From: Streptomyces sp. KL109B
GTDB lineage: Bacteria; Actinomycetota; Actinomycetes; Streptomycetales; Streptomycetaceae
Direction of reading: 5' to 3'
Length of the DNA stretch: 64,000 nt
NCBI RefSeq assembly: GCF_030766935.1
Contig: NZ_JASERL010000006.1
Span: 372,001 to 436,000, forward strand
In this document: positions 41,741 through 50,363 of the stretch, in pieces
Layout of the letters: each line of letters opens with the position of its first letter
How positions within the stretch are numbered: position 1 is the first letter of the stretch
Notes under the pieces: model-generated
Databases searched by the model: none
What the model saw: only the letters and a program-made list of their open reading frames with translations
What the model was told of the DNA's origin: nothing
Translations under genes and position numbers: made by a program

Positions 41741-42364
41741 TCAGGCGAGCGCCGGGGCGGGAGCGGGCAGGTAGGGGGTGATGTTGCGCCAGGCGCGCTC
41801 GATGTACTCCTCCTTCTCGCCGACAGGGGCGACATAGTGCAGCGCGCCCTCGGCGGCTTCGTGGCCCGCGAGCCGGGCGATGATCCAGCCGGCGAGGTAG
41901 TGCGAGGCCAGGCAGCCGCCGGCGGTGGCGATGTTGTCCTTGGCGTAGAAGGGCTGGTCGAGGACCTCGACGCCGGCGGCGACGACCCACGGCTTGGAGG
42001 TGAGGTCCGTGCACGCGGGGACGTCCTTGAGCAGACCGAGCCTGGCCAGCACGAGCGCACCGGAGCACTGCGCCGCGATGAGCTGCCGCGAGGGGTCGAG
42101 GCCCCGCAGCACGTTCATGATCGCCGGGTCTTCGGTGACCTCGCGGGTGGCGATGCCGCTGCCGACGACGACGGCGTCGGCGGCGCACGCCTCCTCAAGC
42201 GTGGACATCTGCTCGACGACCACCCCGTTCATCGACGTCACCTTGGGGCTCGGGGTGGCGATGGTGACTCGCCAGTCGTCGGACTTGATGCGGCCCAGCA
42301 CTCCGAGGGCGATCAGGGAATCGAGCTCGTTGTAGCCCTCGAAGGTGAGGATGGCGATGTGCAC
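41741..42364 (-). CDS. DJ-1/PfpI-family protein
   Basis: 207 residues from GTG 42364 (AAAGGA upstream). The nucleophile elbow AAQCSGALVLARLGLL with its cysteine, and the HIAILTFEGYNELD start, are typical of DJ-1/PfpI proteins such as isonitrile hydratase, glyoxalase III and amidotransferase-like regulators. No C-terminal AraC domain is present. It diverges from the MocR gene by 82 bp, and such pairs are usually regulator and target. Activity cannot be assigned. Confidence 0.87.
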   Translation of the reverse strand: MHIAILTFEGYNELDSLIALGVLGRIKSDDWRVTIATPSPKVTSMNGVVVEQMSTLEEACAADAVVVGSGIATREVTEDPAIMNVLRGLDPSRQLIAAQCSGALVLARLGLLKDVPACTDLTSKPWVVAAGVEVLDQPFYAKDNIATAGGCLASHYLAGWIIARLAGHEAAEGALHYVAPVGEKEEYIERAWRNITPYLPAPAPALA

Positions 42365-42440
42365 GGCGGCTGTCCTTTCCTGGCGATCGGGACACGACTC
42401 GGAGTCGACGGTAGGAACCCGCGAGCAGGACAGCCAAAGA

Positions 42441-42457
42441 ATTGTCATGGATACAAT
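42441..42457. promoter_or_regulatory. ATTGT-N7-ACAAT palindrome at the MocR start
   Basis: An inverted repeat spanning the first possible MocR start codon and lying in the 82-bp divergent gap. It is a candidate MocR operator controlling both the DJ-1 gene and itself; if so, the downstream ATG at 42465 is the more likely start. Confidence 0.45.
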
Positions 42458-43802
42458 CCGGCGCATGGCGGCACCCCGGTACAAGAAGCTGGTCGACGCG
42501 CTCGCGTCCGACATCCGGCACGGTCGGCTCGCCCCGGGGACGCGGCTGCCGACCCACCGCGCTCTCGCCGCCCGCGAGGGCATCGCCGTGGTGACCGCGA
42601 CCCGCGTCTACGCCGAGTTGGAGGCGATGGGCCTGGTGAGCCGGGAACAGGGGCGTGGCACGTTCGTCCGGGACATCGCGGTCCCCGCCGGACACGGCAT
42701 CGACCAGCAGGCCGTCGCCACGGGCGCCGTCGACCTCAACTTCAACTACCCGTCGCTGCCCGGCCAGTCCGACCTCCTGCGGCAGGCGCTGCGCGACGTG
42801 GCCGGCTCCGGTGACCTCGACTCGCTGCTGCGCTACCAGCCGCACCGGGGGCGACCCCAGGACAGGGCCTCCGTCGCGCGCCACCTCGTACGCCGGGGAA
42901 TCACCGCCGACGCCGACCGGATCCTCATCGCGAACGGCGCCCAGCACGGACTGGCCGTCACCGTCATGGCCACGCTGAACGCCGGAGACGTCGTCGCGGT
43001 CGACGCGCTCACCTACCCGGGCTTCAAGGTGCTCGCGCACGCCTTCCACCTCGACCTGGAGCCCATTCCCTGCACCACCGAAGGGCCGGACCTCGACGCC
43101 CTGGAGAGACTGTGCGCGACCCGCCCGGTGCGCGCGATCTACACGATGCCCACCCTGCACAACCCGCTCGGCCGGGTCATGCCGGACGCCGACCGCACCC
43201 GCCTGATCGGGATCGCCCGACGGCACGGCCCGCTCCTCATCGAGGACGCCTCGTACGCCTACCTGGTCGAGGACCCGCCACCGCCGCTGGTCGCGCGCGC
43301 ACCGGACATCACCGTGTACGTATCGGGACTCTCCAAGAGCATCGCCACCGGCCTGCGGGTCGGCTTCGTCCTCGCCCCGCCGGCCATGGTCCCGTCCCTG
43401 GAACGCGCCGTCCGGGCCACCACCTGGAACACCCCGGCGCTCACCACCGCCATCGCCTGCCGCTGGCTCGACGACGGCACGGTGAACCACCTGGAAGCGC
43501 AGAAGCGGGACGACGCCAGGGCCCGACAGGCGATCGTCCGGGAGGAGTTGGCGGGCCTCCCGCTCGTCGGCCACCCCTCCTCCTACTTCACCTGGCTGCC
43601 CCTGCCCGACGACGCACGCGCGGACCGCCTGACCGCCACCCTCGCGCGACGGCACATCTCGGTCACCACGGCGGAGCCGTTCACCACGTCGACGCACACA
43701 CCACAGGCGCTCCGCCTCGCCCTCGGCTCGACCGACCTGGACAGCCTCCGGGCGACGCTGCGCACCGTGCGCGGCGTCGCCGTCGAGGACGCCTACACCT
43801 GA
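42447..43802 (+). CDS. MocR-type regulator: GntR DNA-binding domain fused to an aminotransferase-like domain
   Basis: 451 residues from ATG 42447 (445 from ATG 42465). Residues 5-75: GntR winged helix with GTRLPTHRALAAREGIAVVTA and GLVSREQGRGTFV. Residues 95-445: fold-type I PLP domain, with ANGAQHGLAVTVMATL, MPTLHNPLGRV, IEDASYAYL and PLP-binding Lys297 in GLSKSIATGLRVG. Such proteins sense PLP or an amine. Divergent placement suggests it controls the DJ-1 gene. Its stop is inside a 19-bp repeat shared with the convergent permease gene. Confidence 0.9.
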   Translation: MDTIRRMAAPRYKKLVDALASDIRHGRLAPGTRLPTHRALAAREGIAVVTATRVYAELEAMGLVSREQGRGTFVRDIAVPAGHGIDQQAVATGAVDLNFNYPSLPGQSDLLRQALRDVAGSGDLDSLLRYQPHRGRPQDRASVARHLVRRGITADADRILIANGAQHGLAVTVMATLNAGDVVAVDALTYPGFKVLAHAFHLDLEPIPCTTEGPDLDALERLCATRPVRAIYTMPTLHNPLGRVMPDADRTRLIGIARRHGPLLIEDASYAYLVEDPPPPLVARAPDITVYVSGLSKSIATGLRVGFVLAPPAMVPSLERAVRATTWNTPALTTAIACRWLDDGTVNHLEAQKRDDARARQAIVREELAGLPLVGHPSSYFTWLPLPDDARADRLTATLARRHISVTTAEPFTTSTHTPQALRLALGSTDLDSLRATLRTVRGVAVEDAYT

Positions 43803-43848
43803 ACCCGGTCCCTACACCTGAATCCGGCCCCTACACCTGAACCCGGTC
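43792..43848. repeat. Three 19-bp tandem repeats carrying the stop codons of two convergent genes
   Basis: Unit CCTACACCTGAACCCGGTC occurs at 43792, 43811 (two changes) and 43830. Copy 1 ends the MocR gene (TGA 43800-43802) and copy 3 ends the permease gene on the other strand (TAG at 43831-43833). Each copy repeats TGA on the plus strand and TAG on the minus strand, covering all three frames on both strands. Confidence 0.9.
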
Positions 43849-45294
43849 CCCGGCCCCTTCGTCGGCGGCCGTGGTCCTGAGCGCCGACCTCCGCCGCCCG
43901 AACGCCAGGTACAGGGCGGCCGCGAGCGCCAGCCAGCCCAGGAACAACGTCCAGGTCAGGCCCGGCAGTTGGTACGCGAGGTAGCCGCAGGCCGCGGCGG
44001 TGAGCACCGGCACCAGCGGGTACAGCGGCACCCGGAAGGGGCGCGGCGCGTCGGGCGCGATGCGGCGCAGCACCACCACCGCCGCGGCCACCGCCACGAA
44101 CGCGATCAGCGTGCCCATGCTGGTGAGGTCGGCCAGCTCCTGGAGCGGCACGAACCCGGCGAGCGCGGCCACCGCGACACCGACGATCCACGAATTGGCC
44201 GCCGGGGTGTGCCGCTTGCGGTCGACCCGGCGGAACACCTGCGGCACCAGGCCGTCGCGCGCCATGGAGAACAGGATGCGGGTCTGCCCGTACAGGGTCA
44301 CCAGGACGACGCTGAAGATGGAGACGACCGCCCCCGCCGACAGCACGAGCGCGGCGGTCCCGGACCCGGTCACCGACGTGAGGATCGACGCGAGCACCGC
44401 CTCGCCCGACGCCTCCTGGCGCGCGAACGCCCCCTCGGGCTGCGCCCCGATACCCGCGACCGCGACCAGGATGTACAGCGCCGTCACCACGACGAGCGTG
44501 AGCAGCAGCGCGAGCGGGATGGTGCGGCGCGGATTGCGGACCTCCTCGCCCGCAGTGGACACCGCGTCGAACCCGACGTAAGAGAAGAACACCGCCGAGG
44601 CCGCCGCCGTGATGCCGCTCATGCCGTGCGGCGCGAAGTCGGCGAACCGGTCGGCCTGGAACGCGGTGAGCGCCACCGCCGCGAACATCACGAGGACGCC
44701 CAGCTTCACGCACACCAGGACGGAGTTGACCAGCACGGACTCCCGGGTGCCGCGCGCGAGCAGCGCCGTGCACGCGAGCACCACCACGATCGCCGGAATG
44801 TTCACCACGCCGCCCGCGCCCGGCGGTTGGCTGATCGCGTCGGGCAGCGTGACACCGAACAGCGCGTCCGACACCTCGTTGAGGTACTGGCCCCAGCTCA
44901 CCGCGACCGTGGACACCGCCACCCCGTACTCCAGGACGAGACACCACGCCACGAGGTACGCGATGCCTTCACCGAGCGAGGCGTACGCGTACGAGTACGT
45001 GCTGCCCGCCACCGGGATCGCCCCGGCCAACTCGACGTAGCACAGCGCCGCGAGCGCGGCGACCGTCCCCGCGATGACGAACGACAGCACCACACCGGGC
45101 CCTGCCGTCGGCACACTCGTCCCGAGGACGAAGAAGATGCCGGTGCCGAGCACGGAGCTGATCCCGAGCAGCGTGAGCCGCCCGAGACCCATGGAGCGTT
45201 CCAGGCGGGGGCCCTCCTGCCCCGCGCCCTCGGCGTCCGCGACGATGCTGTCCAGAGGTTTGCGGCGGCACAATTGACTGGCCACAGGGCCCAT
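43831..45294 (-). CDS. APC-superfamily cationic/neutral amino-acid permease
   Basis: 487 residues with about 12-14 membrane segments and AGGAGGA directly before ATG 45294. ISSVLGTGIFFVLGTSVPTAGPGVVLSFVIAG-type helix 1, the FFSYVGFDAVSTAGEEVRNPRRTIP helix-loop (split here across residues 240-265) and GQTRILFSMARDGL mark the CAT/YfnA group of amino-acid transporters. Divergent from the M20 gene and sharing its operator pair, it probably imports the D- or N-acyl amino acids used by the racemase pathway. That substrate is inferred. Confidence 0.88.
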   Translation of the reverse strand: MGPVASQLCRRKPLDSIVADAEGAGQEGPRLERSMGLGRLTLLGISSVLGTGIFFVLGTSVPTAGPGVVLSFVIAGTVAALAALCYVELAGAIPVAGSTYSYAYASLGEGIAYLVAWCLVLEYGVAVSTVAVSWGQYLNEVSDALFGVTLPDAISQPPGAGGVVNIPAIVVVLACTALLARGTRESVLVNSVLVCVKLGVLVMFAAVALTAFQADRFADFAPHGMSGITAAASAVFFSYVGFDAVSTAGEEVRNPRRTIPLALLLTLVVVTALYILVAVAGIGAQPEGAFARQEASGEAVLASILTSVTGSGTAALVLSAGAVVSIFSVVLVTLYGQTRILFSMARDGLVPQVFRRVDRKRHTPAANSWIVGVAVAALAGFVPLQELADLTSMGTLIAFVAVAAAVVVLRRIAPDAPRPFRVPLYPLVPVLTAAACGYLAYQLPGLTWTLFLGWLALAAALYLAFGRRRSALRTTAADEGAGDRVQV

Positions 45295-45405
45295 GGGTCC
45301 TCCTGTACGGCGAATGGGAACGCGAATGGAACGCGATGGGATCGCGAGTAGAGCGACACGTGGTCGGTGAGGGTGCGGATCCTTCGGGACCCGCCGCCCC
45401 CGCAC

Positions 45406-45455
45406 ATTGGCCGATCGGCACAAGAGCCGTACGGGGTGTTGGCCGACGGCACAAC
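45406..45455. promoter_or_regulatory. Paired TTGGCCG...CACAA sites, copy 1, candidate PucR operators
   Basis: Two direct copies, ATTGGCCGATCGGCACAAG (45406) and GTTGGCCGACGGCACAAC (45438), start 32 bp apart in the 242-bp gap between the permease and M20 genes. The first contains the palindrome GCCGATCGGC. The same motif pair with the same 32-bp spacing recurs at 48219. Confidence 0.65.
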
Positions 45456-45536
45456 CCGGCGGTGCCACCGGCTGTTCGATCATGGTGTGCGCACTCTCGC
45501 GGCCGCCCGGCCGCGCCGAAGCGAAGGAGATCAACC

Positions 45537-46625
45537 GTGCCCCTCGACCTCGCCGCCGACGTCGTCGCACTCACCGAGGCACTGGTCGACACACCATCCG
45601 AGAGCGGCGCCGAGGGCCCCCTCGCCGACGCCGTCGAGGAGGCGCTGCGCGCACTGCCGGGCCTCGACGTGCAGCGGATCGGCAACTCCGTCGTCGCCCG
45701 CACCGACCTCGGCCGCCCCGAACGGATCGTCATCGCCGGGCACTTGGACACCGTGCCCGAGGCCGGGAACCTCCCGGCGCGCCGCGAAGGCGAGCGGCTC
45801 TACGGGCTCGGCGCCTGCGACATGAAGGGCGGCGTGGCGGTGGCCCTGAAGCTGGCCGCCGAGGCCGCAGGCAAGCCCCTGGCGCGCGATGTCACCTTCG
45901 CCTTCTACGAGTGCGAGGAGACCGTCGGCGACCGCAACGGCCTCGCGGTGATCGCCGCCCGCCGCCCCGAACTCCTCGACGGAGACCTGGCGTTGCTCCT
46001 CGAACCCTCCGACGGCGGCGTCGAAGCCGGCTGCCAGGGCTTCCTCCTCGCCGACATCGTCGTGCCGGGGCAGCGGGCGCACACCGCCCGCGCCTGGATG
46101 GGCAGCAACGCCGCACACCTCGCGGGCGAGGTCCTCACCCGGCTGCACGCGCACGTCCCGGAGCGGGTCGAGATCGACGGCCTGGAGTACCGCGAGGGCC
46201 TCAACGCCGTCGCCGTCCGCGCCGGAGTGTCCTCCAACGTCGTCCCCGACGAGTGCGTGGTCACCGTCAACCTCCGCTTCGCGCCCAGCCGTTCACCCGA
46301 AGAGGCCGAGGCGTACGTGCGGGGTCTCTTCCCGGAGTACGAGGTGCGGGTCACGGAGATCGAACCGGGCGCCCTGCCGGGGCTCGACCGGGACATGGCC
46401 GCCGATCTGGTGGCGGCCCTCGGTGTCGCGCCGCGCCCGAAGCTCGGCTGGACCGACGTGGCCCGCTTCGCCTCGCTCGGCGTCCCGGCCCTGAACTGCG
46501 GCCCCGGAGACCCTCAACTCGCCCACACCCCGGGCGAGTTCGTGCCGATGGCGGAGGTGCGGGAGTGCGAGGAGCGGCTGCGCGGATGGCTGCTCGACGG
46601 CGGCCGCAAGGGCTCAGCCTCGTAG
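45537..46625 (+). CDS. M20-family N-succinyl-amino-acid desuccinylase (DapE paralogue)
   Basis: 362 residues from GTG 45537 (AAGGAGA upstream). Zinc peptidase motifs: IAGHLDTVP, YGLGACDMKGG, the catalytic pair YECEETVG, LEPSDGGVEAGCQG, RAHTARAWMGSNA and GWTDVARFASLGVPALNCGPGD. It closely resembles actinobacterial DapE, but it sits with an amino-acid permease, PucR, a GNAT transferase and N-succinylamino-acid racemase, so it more likely hydrolyses N-succinyl-L-amino acids to L-amino acids and succinate. It converges on the PucR gene with a 12-bp overlap. Confidence 0.85.
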   Translation: MPLDLAADVVALTEALVDTPSESGAEGPLADAVEEALRALPGLDVQRIGNSVVARTDLGRPERIVIAGHLDTVPEAGNLPARREGERLYGLGACDMKGGVAVALKLAAEAAGKPLARDVTFAFYECEETVGDRNGLAVIAARRPELLDGDLALLLEPSDGGVEAGCQGFLLADIVVPGQRAHTARAWMGSNAAHLAGEVLTRLHAHVPERVEIDGLEYREGLNAVAVRAGVSSNVVPDECVVTVNLRFAPSRSPEEAEAYVRGLFPEYEVRVTEIEPGALPGLDRDMAADLVAALGVAPRPKLGWTDVARFASLGVPALNCGPGDPQLAHTPGEFVPMAEVRECEERLRGWLLDGGRKGSAS

Positions 46626-48185
46626 GCCCGCCAACGTACGCAACTGAAGCCACAGCACGAGCCGCTGGTCCGGGTCGTCGAGGTCGATGCCGAGCTGGCG
46701 CTGTGCCTTGCGGAGGCGGTAGCGGCAGGTGTTGGGGTGGACGACCAAAAGCTGCGCCGCCCGTCCCGCGTCGCAGCCCGCGTCCAGCCAGCAGATGAGC
46801 GTACGGGCGTACTCGGTGCCGTGCTCGGCGTCGTACGCCAGAACGTCCCGCCACGGACCCGCGGCCTGGTCCCTGCGGCCGGCCAGGAACTCGCCGAGCA
46901 CCAGGAGCGAGGTCCGCTCCCGCACCTGCCCGGCCTCCGCGACCTCCCCGGCCCCCAGCACCCGCAGCACCAGATCGGCGTCCTCACGCGAGTCCCTGAC
47001 CCCCGCGACGCCCGGCGCCGCGTGCCCGAGCCCGGCCCGCACCGGGATCCGTAGCGCCTCCTCGGCCCGGCGCACGATGTCGTCGGCGATCCGCACATGC
47101 CGGTCGGCGGCGTGATCGGCGGCGCCGACCACCGGGAGCAGCGCGTACACGACACCGTCGAGGAGCACGCAGGCGTGCTGGCCGTAGCGGGTCTGGCACT
47201 GGAGGCGCACCAGGTCGAGCAGGCGCAGCGCCGCCTGCCCGCCGTCCTGCGCGGTCGCCGCGCCCGCGAGCGCGAACGCCGCCACCCGCACCGGGGCGTC
47301 CGGCGCCAGGCCCAGGCGGTGCGCGGCGGCGCCCGGCTCGATGGAGCCGTCGAGGAGGCGGCGCAACAGGTCGCTGCTCAGATGCCGGGCCAGCTCGTCG
47401 GCGGCCCGCGCCCTGAGCAGCAGCATCGCGGCGGCGGACGCGCCCTGCCGCAGCGCGTCCTCGGCGTCGGCGGCCAGGCCCCCCGTGTCCACCGCCCAGA
47501 TCGAGCCGAGCAGCTCGCCGCCCGCGCGCACCGTCATGGCCAGGCGCGGCAGCTCCTCGGCCGAGATCCCGTCGAGCCGCAGCGGGCCATTCGCGGCGTA
47601 CAGGACGCGGTAGTCCTCGTCGTTCTCCGGGCTGCCGGGCACCTGGCGGCCGAGGATGCCCTGCCGCCGCGTCTCGTCCACCGGCTGACCGGGCACCGTC
47701 GAGTACGCGAGGATCTGGCGGCCCAGATCCTCCACGGCTATCGCCCCGCCGACCGCCGCCGCGACCGCGTTGGCCAGCGCGAACAGATCCCCGGGCAACG
47801 CGTCCTCGCCCAGCGGCGCCGTCCGCGCCCCGTGCGCGCCGATCACGGACGACAGCAGCTGGAACACCTGGTGCCAGGCGGCGTCCCGGTCGGTGGCGAG
47901 CAGCGCGGTACCGGCCGATTCGGCACCTGGCACCGGCGCGTCGCCGCGCACCACGACACCCGCGAGCCCGGCCCGCCCGGCGGCCCGCACCAGCGGCCCC
48001 GCCTCCTCGCCGCGCACCCCCACCGCGAGCAGCAGCGCTCCCGGCGCCCGCTCCGGCAGCGGCGCGTGCGGATCGTGCAGCAGCACCTCGGTGACGGGCA
48101 CGGCCAGGCCGTGCGGGGCGGCCAGCAGGCGCAGCGTGGAGCCGCCGAGGGCGTCGAGGAGGTTTCCCAGCGTGCAGGTGTCCAT
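46614..48185 (-). CDS. PucR-family transcriptional regulator
   Basis: 523 residues from ATG 48185 (AAAGG upstream). The N-terminal PucR-type domain (1-130), a central GAF/GGDEF-like region (about 140-400) and a C-terminal HTH_30 (about 465-520) with VVHPNTCRYRLRKAQRQLGIDL, the standard PucR recognition segment. PucR proteins usually activate catabolic genes for purines or amino acids. Two paired sites stand immediately upstream and again upstream of the desuccinylase, making it the probable regulator of the whole 43.8-50.2 kb locus. Confidence 0.93.
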   Translation of the reverse strand: MDTCTLGNLLDALGGSTLRLLAAPHGLAVPVTEVLLHDPHAPLPERAPGALLLAVGVRGEEAGPLVRAAGRAGLAGVVVRGDAPVPGAESAGTALLATDRDAAWHQVFQLLSSVIGAHGARTAPLGEDALPGDLFALANAVAAAVGGAIAVEDLGRQILAYSTVPGQPVDETRRQGILGRQVPGSPENDEDYRVLYAANGPLRLDGISAEELPRLAMTVRAGGELLGSIWAVDTGGLAADAEDALRQGASAAAMLLLRARAADELARHLSSDLLRRLLDGSIEPGAAAHRLGLAPDAPVRVAAFALAGAATAQDGGQAALRLLDLVRLQCQTRYGQHACVLLDGVVYALLPVVGAADHAADRHVRIADDIVRRAEEALRIPVRAGLGHAAPGVAGVRDSREDADLVLRVLGAGEVAEAGQVRERTSLLVLGEFLAGRRDQAAGPWRDVLAYDAEHGTEYARTLICWLDAGCDAGRAAQLLVVHPNTCRYRLRKAQRQLGIDLDDPDQRLVLWLQLRTLAGLRG

Positions 48186-48218
48186 GGGTGAACCTTTCGC
48201 CACGGGCGGGGGAGCGGG

Positions 48219-48269
48219 ATTGGCCGATCGCAACAGGCTAGACACCCATGATTGGCCGCCTCCACAAGG
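48219..48269. promoter_or_regulatory. Paired TTGGCCG sites, copy 2, candidate PucR operators
   Basis: ATTGGCCGATCGCAACAGG (48219) and ATTGGCCGCCTCCACAAGG (48251) start 32 bp apart between the divergent PucR and GNAT genes. They match the pair at 45406 in sequence and in spacing, which is three DNA helical turns. Confidence 0.65.
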
Positions 48270-48302
48270 CCCTCCCCGCCGCCGCCCCCGAGACTCGTGC
48301 CC

Positions 48303-49103
48303 ATGAACGACATGACGACCTCGACCGTCGGCACCGTCGACGACGTCGCAGGACTGCGGGCGGTCGCCGCCTTCCTCGCCGACGTGTGGGGGATGCCCCA
48401 CGACGCGCCGCCCTTCCACACCGACGTCCTGCACAGCGTCGCCCACGCGGGCGGCGCCGTGCACGCCGCCCGCTCGGGAGGCGACGTGGTCGGCGCCTCG
48501 GTCGCGGTGTTCGGGCCGCCGGCCGAGCGGGACGTGTACTCGCTGGCCGCCGCGGCGGGCACCTCCGACCGGGGCATCGGCCACGCCGTGAAGCAGGCCC
48601 AGCGCGCGTGGGCCCTGGAACGCGGCGCCCGCACCATGCGCTGGACCTTCGACCCGCTCGTCGCCCGCAACGCCCGCTTCAACCTCGTCAAGCTGGGCGC
48701 GGTCGCCAGCGAGTACCAGGTCGACTTCTACGGCCCGATGGACGACGGCATCAACAACGGCGACGAGACCGACCGCCTCACCGCCCTGTGGGACCTGACG
48801 GCCGACGCCCCTGCCCCGGTGGAAGAGGCGGACGGCCGCGCCGCCGCGCCCGTCCTCGCGAAGGCGCCCGACGGCGGACCGCTCGCCGTCCGCGACGACA
48901 CCCGCGTGTGGTGCCGCGTCCCCGAGGACGTCGTCGCCCTGCGCGCCACCGACCCGGACACCGCGCTGCGCTGGCGGCACGCCGTCCGCGAGGTCTTCAC
49001 CACCGCCTACGCGGAGGGCCTGCGGGCGACCGCGATGTCCCGCGACGGCTGGTACACGCTCACCGTTCCCACCGCCCTCACAGCTTCGGAGGACCAGGCA
49101 TGA
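48303..49103 (+). CDS. GNAT-superfamily N-acyltransferase (COG3375 type), probable amino-acid N-succinyltransferase
   Basis: 266 residues from ATG 48303. The protein shows the COG3375 pattern: DVWGMP near the start, VVGASVAVFGPPAERDVYSL, the acyl-CoA loop DRGIGHAVKQAQRAWALERGA, and WTFDPLVARNARFNLVKLGA. Homologues are often next to N-succinylamino-acid racemases, and in Geobacillus kaustophilus such a protein succinylates D-amino acids with succinyl-CoA. Here the stop overlaps the racemase start by 4 nt. The acyl donor is inferred from that context; it could be acetyl-CoA. Confidence 0.85.
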   Translation: MNDMTTSTVGTVDDVAGLRAVAAFLADVWGMPHDAPPFHTDVLHSVAHAGGAVHAARSGGDVVGASVAVFGPPAERDVYSLAAAAGTSDRGIGHAVKQAQRAWALERGARTMRWTFDPLVARNARFNLVKLGAVASEYQVDFYGPMDDGINNGDETDRLTALWDLTADAPAPVEEADGRAAAPVLAKAPDGGPLAVRDDTRVWCRVPEDVVALRATDPDTALRWRHAVREVFTTAYAEGLRATAMSRDGWYTLTVPTALTASEDQA

Positions 49104-50206
49104 AGATCGAACGCGTAGAGCTGCTGCACATCGCGATCCCGCTGGTCAAGCCGTTCCGCACGTCGTTCGGCAGCGTCGACACCAAGGACGCGTTCCTGCT
49201 GCACGTGATCACCGACGAGGCCGAGGGCTGGTCGGAGTTCGCCGGTGACCCCGACCCGCTGTACTGCTCCGAGTTCATCCCGGGCGCCGAGATCGTCATC
49301 CGGGACTTCCTGCTGCCGCGCGTCAAGGCACTGCCCGAGCCCCGCGCGGCGGCGGCCGGGGCCGCGATGGAACCCGTCAAGGGCAACGAGCTGGCGAAGG
49401 CGGCCCTGGAGACGGCGCTGCTCGATGCCGAACTGCGCGCGTACGGAATGCCGTTGGCCCACTACCTCGGCTCGTCCACCGGTCAGAAGGTCCCCGCGGG
49501 TGTCTCCGTCGGCATCAAGAACTCGATCCCGGAGCTGCTCGACGACGTCGAGGAGTACCTCGCCGAGGGGTATGTCCGGATCAAGCTGAAGATCGAGCCC
49601 GGCTGGGACCTGGAGCCGCTGCGCGCGGTCCGCGAGCGCTTCGGCGACGACCTCCCGCTCCAGGTCGACGCCAACACCGCGTACACCCTCGCCGACGCCG
49701 AACACCTGCGGAAGCTGGACGAGTTCGGGCTTCTGCTCATCGAGGAGCCGCTCACCGAGAACGACCTGCGCGCCCACGCCCGCCTCCAGGAGCGCATCAG
49801 CACGCCCGTCTGCCTCGACGAATCGATCCACAGCGCCCGCGACGCCGCCACCGCGATCGCCATGGAGGCCTGCCGGATCATCAACGTCAAACCCGCCCGC
49901 GTCGGCGGCTACTTGGAGGCCCGCCGCATCCACGACGTCGCCCTCGCCAACGGGGTGCCGGTGTGGTGCGGCGGCATGCTGGAGACCGGAATCGGCCGCG
50001 CCCCCAACCTCGCGCTCGCCGCGCTCCCCGGCTTCACCCTCCCCGGAGACACCTCCGCCTCCAGCCGTTACTACGCAGAGGACATCACCGAGCCGTTCGT
50101 CCTCGACGCCGACGGCTGCCTGACGGTGCCCTCCGGGCCCGGCATCGGCATCGACCCGCTGCCCGAGACGCTCGCCCGCTTCACCACCGCCACTCACGTG
50201 CTGTGA
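49100..50206 (+). CDS. N-succinylamino-acid racemase / o-succinylbenzoate synthase family enzyme
   Basis: 368 residues, enolase superfamily, MLE subgroup. Catalytic residues read clearly: K162xK164 (RIKLKIEPG), metal ligands D190 (QVDANTAY), E215 (IEEPL), D240 (CLDESI), and K264 (INVKPARVGG). These are within two residues of the positions in known N-succinylamino-acid racemases. The menaquinone enzyme OSBS shares the fold, but the partners here (GNAT, desuccinylase, permease, PucR) point to racemisation of N-succinyl-D-amino acids. It is translationally coupled to the GNAT gene. Confidence 0.92.
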   Translation: MKIERVELLHIAIPLVKPFRTSFGSVDTKDAFLLHVITDEAEGWSEFAGDPDPLYCSEFIPGAEIVIRDFLLPRVKALPEPRAAAAGAAMEPVKGNELAKAALETALLDAELRAYGMPLAHYLGSSTGQKVPAGVSVGIKNSIPELLDDVEEYLAEGYVRIKLKIEPGWDLEPLRAVRERFGDDLPLQVDANTAYTLADAEHLRKLDEFGLLLIEEPLTENDLRAHARLQERISTPVCLDESIHSARDAATAIAMEACRIINVKPARVGGYLEARRIHDVALANGVPVWCGGMLETGIGRAPNLALAALPGFTLPGDTSASSRYYAEDITEPFVLDADGCLTVPSGPGIGIDPLPETLARFTTATHVL

Positions 50207-50363
50207 CGGCACGGGCGATCCACTGGCCGTAACCGGTCGGTCCCCACACCGGTCATGTTCGGATCCGGTCTTTCCGGGTAGCGGCGTGACGGTCGCCCCC
50301 GGCACGGCTCGACACGGGCCCGCCGCCGGGGGCCGCAACTGTCCGACGACAAGGGAGACTTGG

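Noticed and set aside
45537..46625. Reading the M20 gene as the housekeeping dapE of lysine biosynthesis
   Set aside because: Motifs fit DapE, but the neighbours and shared operator with PucR point to N-succinyl-amino-acid hydrolysis; no other lysine-pathway gene is next to it.
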